From contig NC_057810.1 in assembly GCF_018294505.1 (NCBI RefSeq), forward strand, positions 203,626,113 to 203,690,112: DNA of 64,000 bases, read 5' to 3'. Origin of the DNA: Triticum aestivum. Its lineage: Eukaryota > Streptophyta > Magnoliopsida > Poales > Poaceae. Shown piece by piece: positions 21,492 through 34,763 of this stretch (within the stretch, counting starts at the first letter, position 1; each line of letters starts with the position of its first letter). A program made the position numbers and the translations under genes. The notes under the pieces were generated by a model that was not told where the DNA came from, ran no database searches, and worked only from the letters and a program-made list of their open reading frames with translations.

Positions 21492-24400
21492 ACTCACCCC
21501 CACTAAACAAGAATCTCGTCCCGAGATTCAAGCGTAGGGTAAGATGAAAGGGGAGCGCAAACTAACACAATCTTCATGATCCAGGTTGCACTTCAAATGA
21601 ACGTTGATTCGATCACCATCATTGTCTCGATGTCTTGCTCCAGGAACTCCTACCAACATGACAACGAGAGGAAAAAGAAACTCTAGAAGGATCGATCTTC
21701 TCAAAGATCGAGCAACTCATGATCAACTCACGGAATGAGACATAGAAACATCTCACGAGCTGAGACGTGAAGCACACATCCATAGGAATGGAGTGAAGCA
21801 GATGACAAAGGTTCACTAGGTAGACAACAATTCCACGCTTAGAAAGATGGTGGATGGTGTCAAGGTGGTGAGGAAATAATTGCCATGATCCCGTAACGAG
21901 ACATCTTCGAGGAGGTGACTTGTAGAATATATCCCCCTTAAGTGGCAAAAGAATTACCTTTGATTCAGAGATCATTGAAACTCTTTATACCAGCTTAAGG
22001 CAAAACACAATCGATCATTTGAAGAGTCTGAAAGGATGACATACTCGGACCAGAATGGATGATGTGGATTACCTTGTTGAAGACAACACAAGGGATAATT
22101 TTGCTGATCACTGAAAATGGATGAGACCCATGGTAGGACCACTTTTGAAAATGATCCTGATCAGTAATTACTGAGAAGGGTAATCCAGGGTAGGGTGGCA
22201 CAATGGCGGTGCAAGCTGGGAACAACATGCAAATGATGGGAATGATTCTGGTATTGGGGAGAAACTCGACAACAGAGAGTGAGTCCACTGTTTGAAAATT
22301 TATAGCATAACCGAGGAAGCTAGGAGCAATCCTAGTTATGACGATGATAACACCTAGTGCTTATGTGAACTCTCAAAAACTTGAGCATTTCCATATCCAT
22401 CAAGGTTTACCAATATCCGTGTCAAGGATCCTGGCAACACAACTTACTACCATGATGAATGGTGATGGAGGATGCAGATGCAAAGTAAGATAACACCTTC
22501 TCAGATTTCACCTTAGCGAGACCAAGGGGACAAAATCTGGATGATCGACCAAGAGACATTTAGCACTCCGCTTCTAATGTTCTCCTTTATGTGCTAGCGT
22601 AATCCACTCATAGATATGGTTTGATATCTAGAACATCAAGTAAAAGGTCATACTTCAGGATCTCAAAAATCCATAAGGGTCAACTAGGGAGTAAATCCCA
22701 CAAAATCCTTATGGGGAGGTAGCCAACTTTCTCAATCAAGAGCCTACAATCATGGGTCATCCGGCTAGATGTGTTGGCCACGACATCCATTTTACCGGGT
22801 TACAAAGAGACCAATATTATAGTTCTTGGGAAAACGTTCCAACCATCATATCTGCCTGAGATTCAGATCTGGCTGGTGTCAGGATATTCTAGACTCATCA
22901 AGTCTAGAAAGAAAAATGAAAGTTTGCAACACAAATCGATGAGATGACGTTGCGAGATTCTCGGGAAAATGAACTATGATAGTAACTCCAAAACATAAGC
23001 CGTTTCTGCTACATACATGTGAACATGCTGTCGCAGACAAGTATGACCACGTAGTAGTCTTATAATAAAACACTACCGAGTTCCGGTGCGGAACCATCGT
23101 TGAGGATATCGGAATCTTGTGCATGACCTAGGATAGCACAACAACTCCTTTTTCTTGAACAAGTCAGTCAGTGGCTTAGTGTGCTACAGAATTCATATGG
23201 AATGAAGATGATCAGTCTAACAGACCACAGAATACTTCGCATGTGCATAACTGACTTGGGATGATTCCAGAGGAGGTAAAAACATGCTTTCTCGAATTCA
23301 CGGCGGCAACTAGCATCACATGCACATGAATTAGAGGAAGTCACTTCTTTCATCCGAACATATACTTCATGAACGGGTCATGAAGATAATGCTTATATAA
23401 ATTCCCAATACTAACTGGATGTTCTGCACGAATCATGGAGAAGATAAAAATGTTGCTGATGGGTTCAACAACAATTCATCCAGGTTTCCATGTAGGTGGA
23501 ATTCCATAATTATGTGAACAAGTGATAGCATTGGTTAGACCCAAGAGATATAATGGTGTATGCTCGAGGGATCGACCACGAGTAAGACAACATTAAGAAT
23601 ATCGTTGGTTCTGATTTGATTTGATGATAGCCCATACTCAAACCAAAGTTTGATGAGACAATAGGTCCAACAACTAATCACGAGGATCAATCAATGAAGA
23701 TATTATCTTTCTTCAACACACACACACACAAAGATATCCCTTGGAGATGAACTAAGTCAGGTGAGCTTTTATCCTCCACCTCTCCAAGTTGTTGTTTAGC
23801 TCAACCAACTAGCTCAGGGTATCCAACACAGATTCTTGGAGAAGGGGTGGTTTACAGGAATAAACCAACTTGATCACGAACTCAACATAGCGGTCAGGTG
23901 ACGACCTGGTGATACTTCTGAGAAGATATTCAGAAAATCACGAACCACCGATATGTTACTAAGATCGAGAACACTTGCTTTTAAGGGCAAGATGATATGA
24001 TCAAAAGAGCAAGGGTTTGACACAATCCTAACTCATTGATCGAAGAGTGCTCCTTGGAAAATGGACTAGGTAGCACGATCAATCCTAGAGTGATGATTCA
24101 ATAATCAATATGCTAAGAATGAAGCTACAGTCCTTTAACTACCAAGCAACTAATTGCTGGGATTATAGATTTCACACATTCACTTGTCGGTATTTCGGTT
24201 GCAACAACACGGGGACCGAGAAATGAATAATGATGGCGAGAAGTATCACTATACCAAGAGTTCGTAGGCTGGTATGCAATTCCCAAGACATTCTTGATAT
24301 AAAGATGGAATTACTCCAAGGTAGAACATAATCAATAGCTGGATTGGCATTTTGATTTGTGAGATACAACTACTTTGACCCAATCCTAGATATGGACGAG

Positions 24401-25522
24401 GTACTGGAGTTTGTTTCTCCTAGTCATTCCGGAATAGAATGGCTTGACAGACCACAAGAGTAATATGCATCGATGGACGAATGCACGCATTCTCTTGACT
24501 ATGAATTGATAGACGAGGGCCAGAATACAACTAAAGAGAACAACCCAAAGGAACATATAATTTTCTGAGTTGTGGATGCATAGATTAGTATGTCGAGCAA
24601 AGCTCAACATTTCTTCCGGATAATCCATGCAGAAAGGTAGAACTGGCAGATTCACAATTATGAATGGAGAACTCATCGAGAGCACTCCTATTGTGATCTT
24701 TTGATCCAACAAACATCTGTCGTAAGTGGTTCATAGTATTTGGAAGAAGGAAAATACCACGGACCTCGAGGACTAATGCAAAGGTTACTAGTTTCCTAAA
24801 GGAACTAGCAACACTATCAACATGAGGTAAGTAGGGTGAATCTCGGGTTCAAAACCCAAGGAGTGGAATACCTACTAACTAAATGGCATCACGGGATGCT
24901 TTCGAGAATAATGGCCAGAATCATCACAGTCGGAACGCAAAACATGGTTCGATTACTAGGTGGCACTCTAAGACACCTAGGGTCATAATAGTAGCTCCAA
25001 CATATATACCGAGTCAATAGAGTACCTCAACGCACCGGTTAGTGTGCTTATTCTGACCAAAAGGACATCGAGAACGGAAAGAAAGGATTTGCAAATGCAT
25101 CAGACTATTTAGAAACCTGGGATGACTCGAACAGCAGAACGGTTGTAAATGCTCCAAAAGTTTGGAGACATACTACAAAGATGGTGGCATAGCCACTCAG
25201 AAGCACAATATCCTGGTTTCGAGATCAACAGTTAACATACGGAAGTAATAGGAACTAAAACGAGGCTTAAGTCCAACAATCTTACAAGTCTACAAATTAG
25301 TAACACGTGATCCTGATAGAAAGAGGAGATAGCCTAGTTCCTTAACCCCGTAGGAAAGATAGGATGACTATGATCAGAAGGTCATAAGGTAAAGGAGTAA
25401 AAAGATCCTTACGTTCCCATCCCACAATCAATTCCCCTACATATAACTAAAGCATTTCTAGACTCAACTTCGACCAGTTTGGCTTGGTAATCCTACAGGC
25501 AGTCAGGCTCTAATACCAAAGC
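21492..25522 (-). other. Non-coding interior of element 3
   Basis: No frame longer than about 120 codons and no gag or pol motif. A (CA)n microsatellite lies near 23719-23731. The primer-binding site is at about 25506-25520 (minus). Confidence 0.7.
25506..25520 (-). other. tRNA-Met-type primer-binding site of element 3
   Basis: The minus strand reads TTTGGTATTAGAGCC, matching TGGTATCAGAGC (complement of the initiator tRNA-Met 3' end) except for one C-to-T change, two bases inside the 5' LTR. It fixes the orientation of the element. Confidence 0.75.
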
Positions 25523-28500
25523 TGTCAGGACCCCGACTCAATGCCACATTGATCTAGCATGTGACACCTCATATCACTTTGCGGCCTCACGAACGCTATT
25601 CCCACGGGTGTCGCCTTACCTTTGCCCGGGACCGTTTGCACCTTTTGGCACATGTATATGATAGTGTCGCTAGCATCCATATGATAAGGAGCCCGGGCTG
25701 ACATGGCTAGTCGTAAACCCAAAGTGGCACAAACTTACAGGGACAGGCATCCATGACCTAGCATCGAACGTGTCGGTCATCAGCAAATCAATCCAGGCTG
25801 TAGCACTGGGCTAGCAGGACTCCGGTGAACCGGGCTGTAGCGGGCTAACAGGACTCCGGTATTCATCGCGTGACATTTCCCCGAAGGGACAGACACAGGA
25901 ACGAAGAAGGACACATGCCGGCCAACCTAAGTGTTCCGGAGCAGTAGCAAGCTACCATGGCTCAGTGGAAGCACTAGGAGACATTTCCCGGTAAGAGAGG
26001 CTACTAAGGATAAACAACTAGATAGTCAGATCCCACACATACCAAGCATTTCAATAACATACACACAATATGCTCGATATGTGCAAATACAACATGGCAT
26101 CACAACATGACTCTACAACTCAAGTATTTTATTCAATATGCTCCGAGGAGCGAGATATTACAAACATGGGTCTCTCGACCCAGCATTCAAAGCATACAAG
26201 TCGAAGCACAAACGGAAGCTTAACATGTCTGAGTACAGACATCTACAAATGAAAAAGGCTAAGAAGCCTGACTATCTACAAGATCCTGCCGAGGGCACAA
26301 GATCGTAGCTGAGGTAACAAGCTAAACGTCGAAGTCCACGTTGAACTACTAGTGAGACTGAAGTCTCTCTGCAAAACATAAAATAGGCAAACGTGAGTAC
26401 AAATGTACCCAACAAGACTTACATTGGAACTATCTACATATGCATCATTATCAACAAAGGGGATGGTGGAGTTTAACTGCAGCAAGCCAGCTTTGACTTG
26501 GTGGCTATCCTGAACTACGACTGCAAGCGACTCTATGAGGTGGCGCACACGAGTCCACATATTCACCATATTAATACACCACTATGGTTTCGCTCCCGTC
26601 TCCCTGCGAGAATGCCATCCATAGCACTCACACTTATCTTGCGCATTTTAGAGTATCCACTTTCACTTGTCTATGAACTGTTATAGGCAACCCAGAAGTC
26701 CTTTACCGCGGACACGGCTATTCGAATAGATCATTTATAACCCTACAGGGGTGTACTTCATCATACATGTTTCCACCACTTAGCATCTGCACACGACATG
26801 TGCTCGGCAGACTTCAAGCGAAAGACGACGTGGGTGTAGACCACGACCTACCTAAACACTCAAGTCTCTAGTCCAGGTTTATCGCCTATTCAGGTTCCAT
26901 CCGCAGGGAGTCCGGCTGAGGTTTCCACATACGGCCCCGAACGATGTGTACAGGGTTCCGTGACACCAAACGGGCGCCCGGTATACCCGACCACGTGCCT
27001 ACCGCATCATAGCCCACCCCTACGGTCAGCGCTGCGCACGGCCTCCAGCTTACTACAAACACCAGAAACTACTTGCAACTCCTGGACAAAGGACTAGGGT
27101 GGTGAAGAAGTCGAGCGGGGTCATATTTCAGGGCCCAATGCATGGTAGTAGCTGAATCATGGATCACAAACACAAAACTCAGTTCCTGAGGACGGCTTCA
27201 ATGAGACAACCCACCATGTACTCCTACATGGCCTCTCACCGCTACCTTTACCAAATCGGGTTCACACACTTAGCTCACACACAGTAGGACATGTTCACAC
27301 ACCTCTGATTCATTCCCGATGAAGCAGACCTGACTCAACTCTAAGCAGTAGCAGGCATGGCAAAAAAACATGAATGAGTAGGCACAACAGGGCTCAAACA
27401 ACTCCTACTCATTCTAGTGGGTTTCATCTATTTACTGTGGCAATGACAGGTCATCCAAAGGATAAAGGGGTTCAGCTACCGTAGCAACTAACAGATGAAT
27501 CGTTGTTGTCCTAATGCAGTAAAAGAGAGCAGGAGCGAGAGAGTAGGATTGTATCGGAATGAACAAGGGGGTTTTGCTTACCTGACACTTCTGAAGATAG
27601 TATATTCCTTCATTGGTGTCATCGATCACATCGTCGGTACATGTCTTACTGGGAGGGGACAAACACCGACAAACAAAGAAGAAGCACAATCAATGCAATG
27701 CACAATATGATGCATGATCATGACATGGCAATATGCGGTGGTTTGGGCTAATGCAACTAGCAGTAGGTTAAATGAAGTTGGTTTGAACCCTAGGTTCAAA
27801 TTCAAACTCCACATAAGGCATTTCAAATGCCATTTATTCAAATTGTTGTATACAGCAGATTTAAGTTGTTCAAACATGCATGAGAATGGTACAGATGGAT
27901 AGATTGGATTTTTCTGATCATTTTTCATATATAACTTGTTTGATTTGGAGCTACGTTTGATTTTCTATGATTTTTAGAAGTTTTGGCTATTTTCTGGAAT
28001 TTCCTGTTTAAGAAAAATTCCAGCAATTGAATTAATGCGTCAGCACTGCATCAGCGTGACGTCAGCGGTCAACTGGGTCAGCCAGGTCAAACCTGACCTA
28101 TGGGACCCACGTGTCAGTGGTTAGTTAACTAACTAAACAGAGTTAGTTAGTGTTAGGTTAAGCACTAATCTAGGTTAATTAGCGCTAAACTAACCTAACT
28201 AATAATTAACAAGGGTGGCCCACACGTTAGTGACCCAGGGGGTCAAACTGGGCTCACCCAGTCAACGGCCAGCGGGGTCAATCCCGCCGGCGTTGAGTCG
28301 CCGGAGAGGCCGAGACGGCAGAGGGGCTCGGATTTTTCCCACCGATGACCAAATTAGCGGCCGAGACCACCTACAGAGAGCTGGCACTCTCGCGCATCCA
28401 TTGGAGCAAGTGAGAGAGGCTGCGGTGAAGTGAGCTCGCCGGAGTCGAGCTCGTGGCTGTGGCCGGAGCTCGGCCAACGACGGGTTAGGCGATGCAGGGC

Positions 28501-29628
28501 ACTAGGGGAGGCGCTGGTGTGTGCTACGTGCCCCTGGGAGTGCCCTAAGCACGGTGACGCGCTCCGTTGTGGCTCTAGGTGACAGTGGCCATGACAGCGA
28601 CATGGCCGGCGGCGAGGAGCAATCGGCTCCGATTGCCATGGTGGCTAGAAGGCGCGGATGAGCATGGGGAGAGAGGGGAAAGAGGCAGGGGCTCACGGCG
28701 AATCCGGTAGAGGCAACTGCGAGGCCGGGGAGGGACTGGAGCTCGTGAATCCCCGAAGAGTTCGCCGGCGGCCAGAGGTTGAAGACGATGCCGTGGACGA
28801 CGCTGCAGGGCTTCCGGCGAGGCGCGGCTCGGTGGAGAGGAAGGGGGCGTCACGGCGGAGCTCCTAGGCATGTCGGAGAGGCGAGGGGGAGGCGATGGCT
28901 GCGGTGGTGGCGAGCGGCGTCGGCGGTTGCGCTCGGGCGTGAGAGGGAGAGAAAACAGAGGAGAGGAGAGGCACGGGAGAGAGTGAGGGGGGGTCAGGGG
29001 GTCCAGAGCGGCGCCGAGGAGGGGCTTCGAGGCGCCTCGGTGAGGCAGGCAAGCAGGGAGGTGGCGTGGCGAGCTCGGCGGCGTCGCGGTGTCCCTCCTC
29101 TTCCTACTGGCAGAGGTAGGTGATGACTGGCACAGGCCAGATGGGCCGGGCTAGCCAGGTAAGTGGCCTCTGGCCTTTCTCTCTCTTCCTAATTCTTTTC
29201 TGTTTTCTATTTTTCTATAACTTCTGGGCTTTATTTAAATACCAAAACATTTTCAAAAATCCTGAAAACAATTGTGGGCTCTTTTTGGAATATTCCCAAC
29301 AGCCCTCACTTAAGTTTAGAATTAATTGAGCATTTAAAATATTATATAGCATTTAAATGTCCAATTGCAAATAGCATATGATTTGATACAGAGCCCAAGT
29401 ATGACATGGAAAAAGGTGCAACACCTCTGGTTAATGTTTCCAGAATTTCCCAGAAATGATGAACATTCTTGAAAGCCATTTGGATTCACTGAGAATATTT
29501 TAGTTGAACCTAGTGGATTCCTTTGATGCTAGGGTTTAGGCAATCCCCATTTCAGGTTTAACTGAAATTTAAACATGATGCAACACCAGATGCTAGCACT
29601 AGGCATTAATAGAACTAGGGATGTGACA
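25523..29628 (-). repeat. 5' LTR of element 3
   Basis: 4106 bp with intact TGTCAGGACC and TGTGACA ends. Long overlapping frames in the GC-rich block (28262-29123) occur on both strands and differ between LTRs, so they are not genes. Confidence 0.9.
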
Positions 29629-29633
29629 CAAAA

Positions 29634-30220
29634 GAAATTTCCCCCCAAGGTGAAAACGGTCAACATGATCAACGCCACCCACATCCCCAAGCGGGAACGG
29701 AAGCGGGCACTACGGGACGTCTATGCGATGGAGCCAGTCGCCCCCATGGTCAACTTGTCCGATGACCTTTGACCGTAGGGATCACCCTACTAGCATCCGT
29801 CACGGCGGCTCAGCCGCATTGGTCTTAGACCCAATCATCGACGGATTCCACCTCACGCGTGTCCTTATGGACGGCGGCAACAGCCTGAACCTGCTTTATC
29901 AGGACACAGTGCATAAGATGGGCATTGATCTTTCAAGGATCAAGCCCACCAAAACTACCTTTAAAGGTGTAATTCCTGGAGTAGAGGCCCGCTGTACAGG
30001 CTCCATAACACTGGAAGTGGTCTTCGGATCCCCGAATAACTTCAGGAGCGAAGAGCTAATCTTCGACATCGTCCCTTTCCGCAGTGGCTACCACGCACTC
30101 CCTGGACGAACCGCATTCGCTAGATTCAATGCGGTACCACATTATGCATACCTCAAGCTCAAGATGCCAGGACCGCGCGGGGTCATCACTGTCAATGGAA
30201 ATATTGACCACTCCCTTTGA
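29634..30220 (+). pseudogene. Element 2 gag tail and aspartic protease
   Basis: Resumes element 2 coding right after the TSD of element 3. A basic linker (KTVNMINATHIPKRERKRAL) is followed, after a small frame change near 29755, by the retropepsin-like domain with active-site LMDGGNSLNLLY, then FGSPNNFRSEELIFD and GYHALPGRTAFARF. It ends at TGA 30218-30220 with no RT behind it. In element 1 the protease is split by a frameshift, while here it is intact. Confidence 0.7.
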
Positions 30221-31567
30221 ATAGAAGAGCATACGGCAGCCCTCGCAGCAGAAGTACAATGCGTCCTACTCCGACAAACCAATCCGGCGACAACTTCGAG
30301 CACAGTCAAGCGAGTCCGGAGAACCCTGCAACAGGATCATCAGGAACGCCAAGAGCATGATTAGCAGTCCAGCCTCCGGTCAAGCCCCTTCAAAGCAGCA
30401 TTCGTGCCACGCGCACACAATTATGCACTCAAGATACCATGGGCATAGGCGGAGGCGCATCAACGACTCAGTCAATAGTGTGGGTAACCGCCAAATACCT
30501 TCAAACTCTTTCCCTCTTACATTTCAGGACACTGCGTTAGTGCAGCATCCTCAGAAGAGCCGAATTGCCGGACTCATATGGGAGAGACATCCAAGGAGGC
30601 AACAGACTTTGTGCACAGAAAGAAATACCCAAGTAGAATCTATTTACGATCATTATACCTGCTTTATCTATCCGTACACATCCCGCCCTTGCATAGGACA
30701 TGTCAAATAGTCCTATTTTATCTCTGCTTTATGCATCCATTGTAAACATACGCTTAAACGTATTTTTCGTCAATGGGAGATTATATATAGCGTTAGCTTA
30801 TTATCCTTATTTGAGCATTTTTTCTTTTATAAATGTTTATTTGGTATTGCATCCGTACACCTTGGTACGGTGAGTTTGCCAGGGGCTTCTCATGGCGCCC
30901 CATAATATGGCAAATAAAGTCCGAACACTTTCAACAGTGCGGCACCCCGAACTTATAGCATTATATGCATCAGCTCCGAATCATGTCTTGGGTCTACAGT
31001 TGGGATAGCCCGACTCCCTTGTTTTGGTTCCTTACGTTCCGTTATATCGGCTAAGGTAGCGCAGGGAGAAATACTGCGATTGTGTCCCGGTTCTTCCGGA
31101 CGATCACCTCAGTAGAGAAAACCGAAAACTGACTGGCATGATGTGGCGAGAGCTGGTCTCTATTCGAGAGGTACTAAAATCCTTAAAGATTTTCCACTTT
31201 AGGCGATAAATTGGCTTTGTCTGATCTAGGCGTATATAGCACCCCAATTCTGCCTTCCGGATTCTAGGGGCTTCGCTGAAATTTCAAATTGTAGACTTCT
31301 ATGGCTAAGTGAAAGTTATAAAGCCGCATAGTCTCATTGCCTCATTCGCTACGCCGGACACCTCCTTAAGGGACCAAACATTTGGATAAAGAGTGTCCAT
31401 GTTTTCCGTGAACAGCCCAGCACTAGTCACGTGGGGGCGGAAGCCGACAACTGGCCTACTTTCAGGATTTTATAAACAGCCGCACAGAAGGTAATATTTT
31501 AAATAACAAAAGCGCTACATAGCGTAAGTAACTTCGCCCTTAAATTACAAACATGACAGAAGTGAAT
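30221..31567. other. Spacer between the convergent genes of element 2
   Basis: About 1.35 kb between protease and the end of the antisense gene. It equals the spacer at 8288-9481 of element 1. No pol motif is visible in six frames. Confidence 0.55.
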
Positions 31568-32400
31568 TCATTCAAAAACAGTGTCCTTGGTACATTCATC
31601 AGCCACGAGACGAGCACCCTTCATAATGCCATCATAGTACATTTCCGGATGACGATGCGCCTTGCCCTCCGGCGGCCCGTCCTTGACCAGCTTCTCAGCA
31701 TCCAGCTTGCCCCAATGCACCTTGACGCGGGCAAAGGCCCGGCGGGCACCTTCGATACAAACGGAGCGCTTGATCACCTCTAGCCACGGGCAGGCATCCA
31801 CCATCCGCTTGATTAGGCCAAAGTAGCTACTGGGCATGAGCTCACCAGGCCACACCCGGACTATGAAACCTTTCATAGACAGTTCGGCAGCCCTGTAGAG
31901 TTCGACCAACTGCTTCAGTTGGTCACTCAGAGGCATCGGGTGTTCGGCCCCAGCATACTGGGACCAGAATAGCTTCTCCGTTGAGTTCCCCTCCTGGGCA
32001 CGGTAGAACTCTGCAGCGTCTGATATGCTGCATGGCAGATCTGTGAATGCCCCTGGAGAACTCCGAATTCGAGTAAGTAAAAGAAACGCCTCCTCCACAT
32101 GTTTGCTTTTCATAAAGAACTTCTTACCCGCTGCTATCTTCTTGGCCTCCTGGATCTCCTGCTGTGCTTTCTCAGCTTCGGCCTTAGCGTCTTTTAAATT
32201 CACAAGGGCCTTCGCAAGCCCGGCCTCTTTCGCCTTCAGATCATGCTCCACAGACTCGCATTTCTTGCCGTGGTCCTGGAGCTCTTGTTGTACCTCACCT
32301 ACCCTAGCACTTTGCTTTTCGCGCTCGTTACACTCCGGGGCCGCCTTGTCTTCGGCCTTAGATAGCGCCTTCTTCAGGGACGCCACTTCGGCGGTGACCC
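31568..32400 (-). CDS. Element 2 antisense exon 5, coiled coil and C-terminal domain
   Basis: Starts after GTGTAACAG and continues the phase of exon 4. It encodes about 120 residues of Ala/Glu/Lys coiled coil (KKALSKAEDK, AKAEAEKAQQEIQEAK), then the FWSQY, MPLSDQLKQLVELY and RRAFARVKVHW blocks. It is open to its stop, so this half is better preserved than exon 1. Confidence 0.65.
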
Positions 32401-34088
32401 CTGTTACACAGTCACGACACTTAAGTGTTAAACTCAACAATTCTGCCTATCCTTAAATGCATAAGAGCGGGAATCACTTACCCTTGTTCTCTTCGAGCTG
32501 CCTCTTCGTGAGGTCGACCTTTCCCTGCCCCTGCTCTAGGTCCCGCTTCAGTTCGGCAACCTCGGCAGTACGGGCAGCAGCAACAAGTAACATAGCCTGC
32601 TTATTCACAACAATACTTATTATTAGACTCCTGCGGATTATAATTGACCCTCCATTTGGCTTTCCTTTCCGACCACCAAACAGAGTATCAGGGGATACTA
32701 CCTATCGGGTGGTAATTTGCACATATTTATTACTTACCTCGAAGCCTATTAGGAGGATGGTACAAGCTTCGGTTAGTCTGCTTTTGGCGTACAAAACCTT
32801 CCGAATCACCGTACTCATGAGAGTACGGTGCTCTTCATCCATGGAAGCACCGCGAAGCGCTTCCAGCAGATAGTCCGGCGCCTCATGCGCAATGGAAGTC
32901 CTCGATACAGATGGCTCTCCCTCCCTAACAAGGGGTCGGCCGCCTGAGTCCGGAACCATCGAAGGTTCCAGAATGGTGTTTGGCTGAGAGCCCGACTGGC
33001 CATTGCTCTCGTCGACACGATCCGCGAGGATCTTGAACACCGCGTGTCCGACGTCTGGGACCCCGCCTCGGGGCGTCTCCAGAGTCACGTCACCCCGCTC
33101 TGGGAGCCTTTGGGACAACACCTCTCTGTCGTCCGCGGGTTGAGGAGTAGTGGCTGTCGGAAGTGAATTCATCTCCGTATCGCTCAGGGATCTGGAGGAA
33201 GATACCTCGGGGTGATCCCTGGCCGGACTGCATATATGTTCGACATTATAAGTATAAAAACTATGAAGTGAAACCATGATAGAATGCGGACACTTACAAT
33301 CGCACTGGGGGCTTTCCCCTGGGCAGCCACCCCTCCGCGCTGTCAGCGGCCGTGGTAGAATAGTCCGGAAGGGATACCTTCCCCTTCTTGGACACCCCAG
33401 CCTCCCCCTCCGAGGCGGCTTTTCTTTTCCTCTCCTTCCCAGTATGGGGAGGTAGAGTTTCTTCTTGGTTCCTCCCGCCTCCGCAGGAGGAATCCGTCTC
33501 GTCGCCATCAGACGACAGGTGTATGATGGCCTTACACCGAGGGCCTTTTCCGCCCCCCTGGTCCGCCTCCTCCGACCCCTCATCCTTTCCGGATGGGGCG
33601 TCTTCCTCTTCTTATTCTTCCTCCCCTTCATGGGAGGAGTGCTCCTCGTCGTCTTCGGACGAGGCTTCTGGCACAACCTTGCGCCGAAGACCCATTTGGG
33701 TCCCCGTAGCCTTCTTCTCGGCCTTCTTCTCTGGCACCTTGTACGGTGTCGGGACCAGCATCTCCGTCAGGAGAGCATCAGCAGGGCCTTCTGGCAGCGG
33801 AGCCGGACAGTAAACCTGCTCCGCCGTCTCCACATAATCCCGAAACAAATATGCATAACTACTTAAGGCTCTCCTATGAATATATTGGGAAGAACCAGGT
33901 CCGGTGGTAATCTGAGAACTCATCGGACTAGGGGCCCATGCGGTGTGAAGCCCGCGGTCCTCGGATGTGGGAGGAGGTACTTCAGAGGCCTTGAAAAGCA
34001 CCTTCCATGTGCCTTTATGCGTCATGTCGTAGAGCTTCCGGAGCATCTGGTGTCCGGTCGGGACGAACTCCCACAGATTGACTGCCTG

Positions 34089-34763
34089 CTACTGGCAGGG
34101 CATGATCCGGCGAACGAGCATGACCTGGATCACGTTGACAAGCTTGATGTTCTTGTCCTTCATGCTTTTAATGCATGTCTGGAGTCCGGTCAGCTCCGTA
34201 GAGTCGCCCCAGGACAGGCCCTTCCTTTCCCAGGAGGTAAGCCGCATAGGGGCTCCAGATATGAATTCGGGGGCCACCGCCCAGTTGGCGTCATGCAGCT
34301 CGGTGATGTAGAACCACCCCGATTGCCATCCTTTTACGGTCTCCGCAAAGGAGCCGTCGAGCCATGTGATGTTGGGCATTCTTCCCACCATGGCCCCTCT
34401 GCACTCTGCTTGTTGGCCGCTTACAACCTTCGGCTTCACGTAGAAAGTTTGCAGCCATAGGCCAAAGTGAGGCCGGATGCGGAGGAAGGCCTCGCATACG
34501 ACGATGAACGCAAAGATGTTGAGGACGAAATTTGGGGCTAGATCATGGAAATCTATCCCGTAGTAGAACATGAGCCCGCGGACGAAGGGATGGAGTGGAA
34601 ATCCCAGTCCATAGACGAAGTGGGCGACGAATACGACCTTCTCGTGGGGTCCTGGGGTCGGGATGACCTGCCCGGCGTCCTGTAGTCGGTGCGCTATGTC
34701 CGCGGCCAAATATCCGGCCGCCTGAAGATTTGTGATGTGCTTATCCTTGACGGTGGAGGCCAC
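34089..34763 (-). CDS. Element 2 antisense exon 1, PF04195-like domain
   Basis: The open part includes ADIAHRLQDAGQVIPTP, PFVRGLMFYYGIDFHDL and FAFIVVCEAFLRI, aligned to element 1 exon 1. The true start should lie slightly upstream of 34763, but that stretch has no in-frame ATG. TAG at 34091-34089 interrupts the frame, and homology continues to 33912 (WEFVPTG...). Confidence 0.65.
   Translation of the reverse strand: MASTVKDKHITNLQAAGYLAADIAHRLQDAGQVIPTPGPHEKVVFVAHFVYGLGFPLHPFVRGLMFYYGIDFHDLAPNFVLNIFAFIVVCEAFLRIRPHFGLWLQTFYVKPKVVSGQQAECRGAMVGRMPNITWLDGSFAETVKGWQSGWFYITELHDANWAVAPEFISGAPMRLTSWERKGLSWGDSTELTGLQTCIKSMKDKNIKLVNVIQVMLVRRIMPCQ

Larger units (their letters stand above)
17387..29628 (-). 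mobile_element. Element 3: LARD-like LTR element with 4.1-kb LTRs, nested in element 2
   Basis: LTRs at 17387-21491 and 25523-29628, perfect TSD CAAAA (17382-17386 and 29629-29633). The minus strand beside the right LTR reads TGGTATTAGAGCC, close to the initiator-tRNA-Met primer site, so the element runs right to left. The tract beside the left LTR on the minus strand reads TTTAGTGGGGGTGAGT, a polypurine tract. The 4.0-kb internal region (21492-25522) has no long open frame, matching the LARD class (long LTRs, non-coding interior) known from Triticeae. Its 3' end on the minus strand, with CTCGGGACGAGATTC before the purine tract, resembles the pol tail of Tekay-type chromoviruses, so it may derive from that lineage. 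Replication would need proteins from relatives. Confidence 0.85.
31568..34763 (-). pseudogene. Antisense accessory gene of element 2 (PF04195-like plus coiled coil)
   Basis: Counterpart of the gene at 5309-8287. Exon 1 (about 34763-33912) carries PFVRGLMFYYGIDFHDL and FIVVCEAFL, with one in-frame TAG at 34091-34089; the start ATG region is damaged. The first intron (33911-33840) has lost its GT and AG and is 72 nt with no stop, so it may be retained. Exon 3 is 33227-32738 (acceptor TATGCAG, donor GTAAGT). Exon 4 is 32596-32482, exactly 115 nt as in element 1. Exon 5 is 32400-31568, coiled coil plus a domain with EKLFWSQYAGAEHPMPLS and SSYFGLIKRM, ending ...VFE and stop. Conserved splice sites and phases in two copies suggest selection for a spliced antisense mRNA in the source element. 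Confidence 0.7.
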
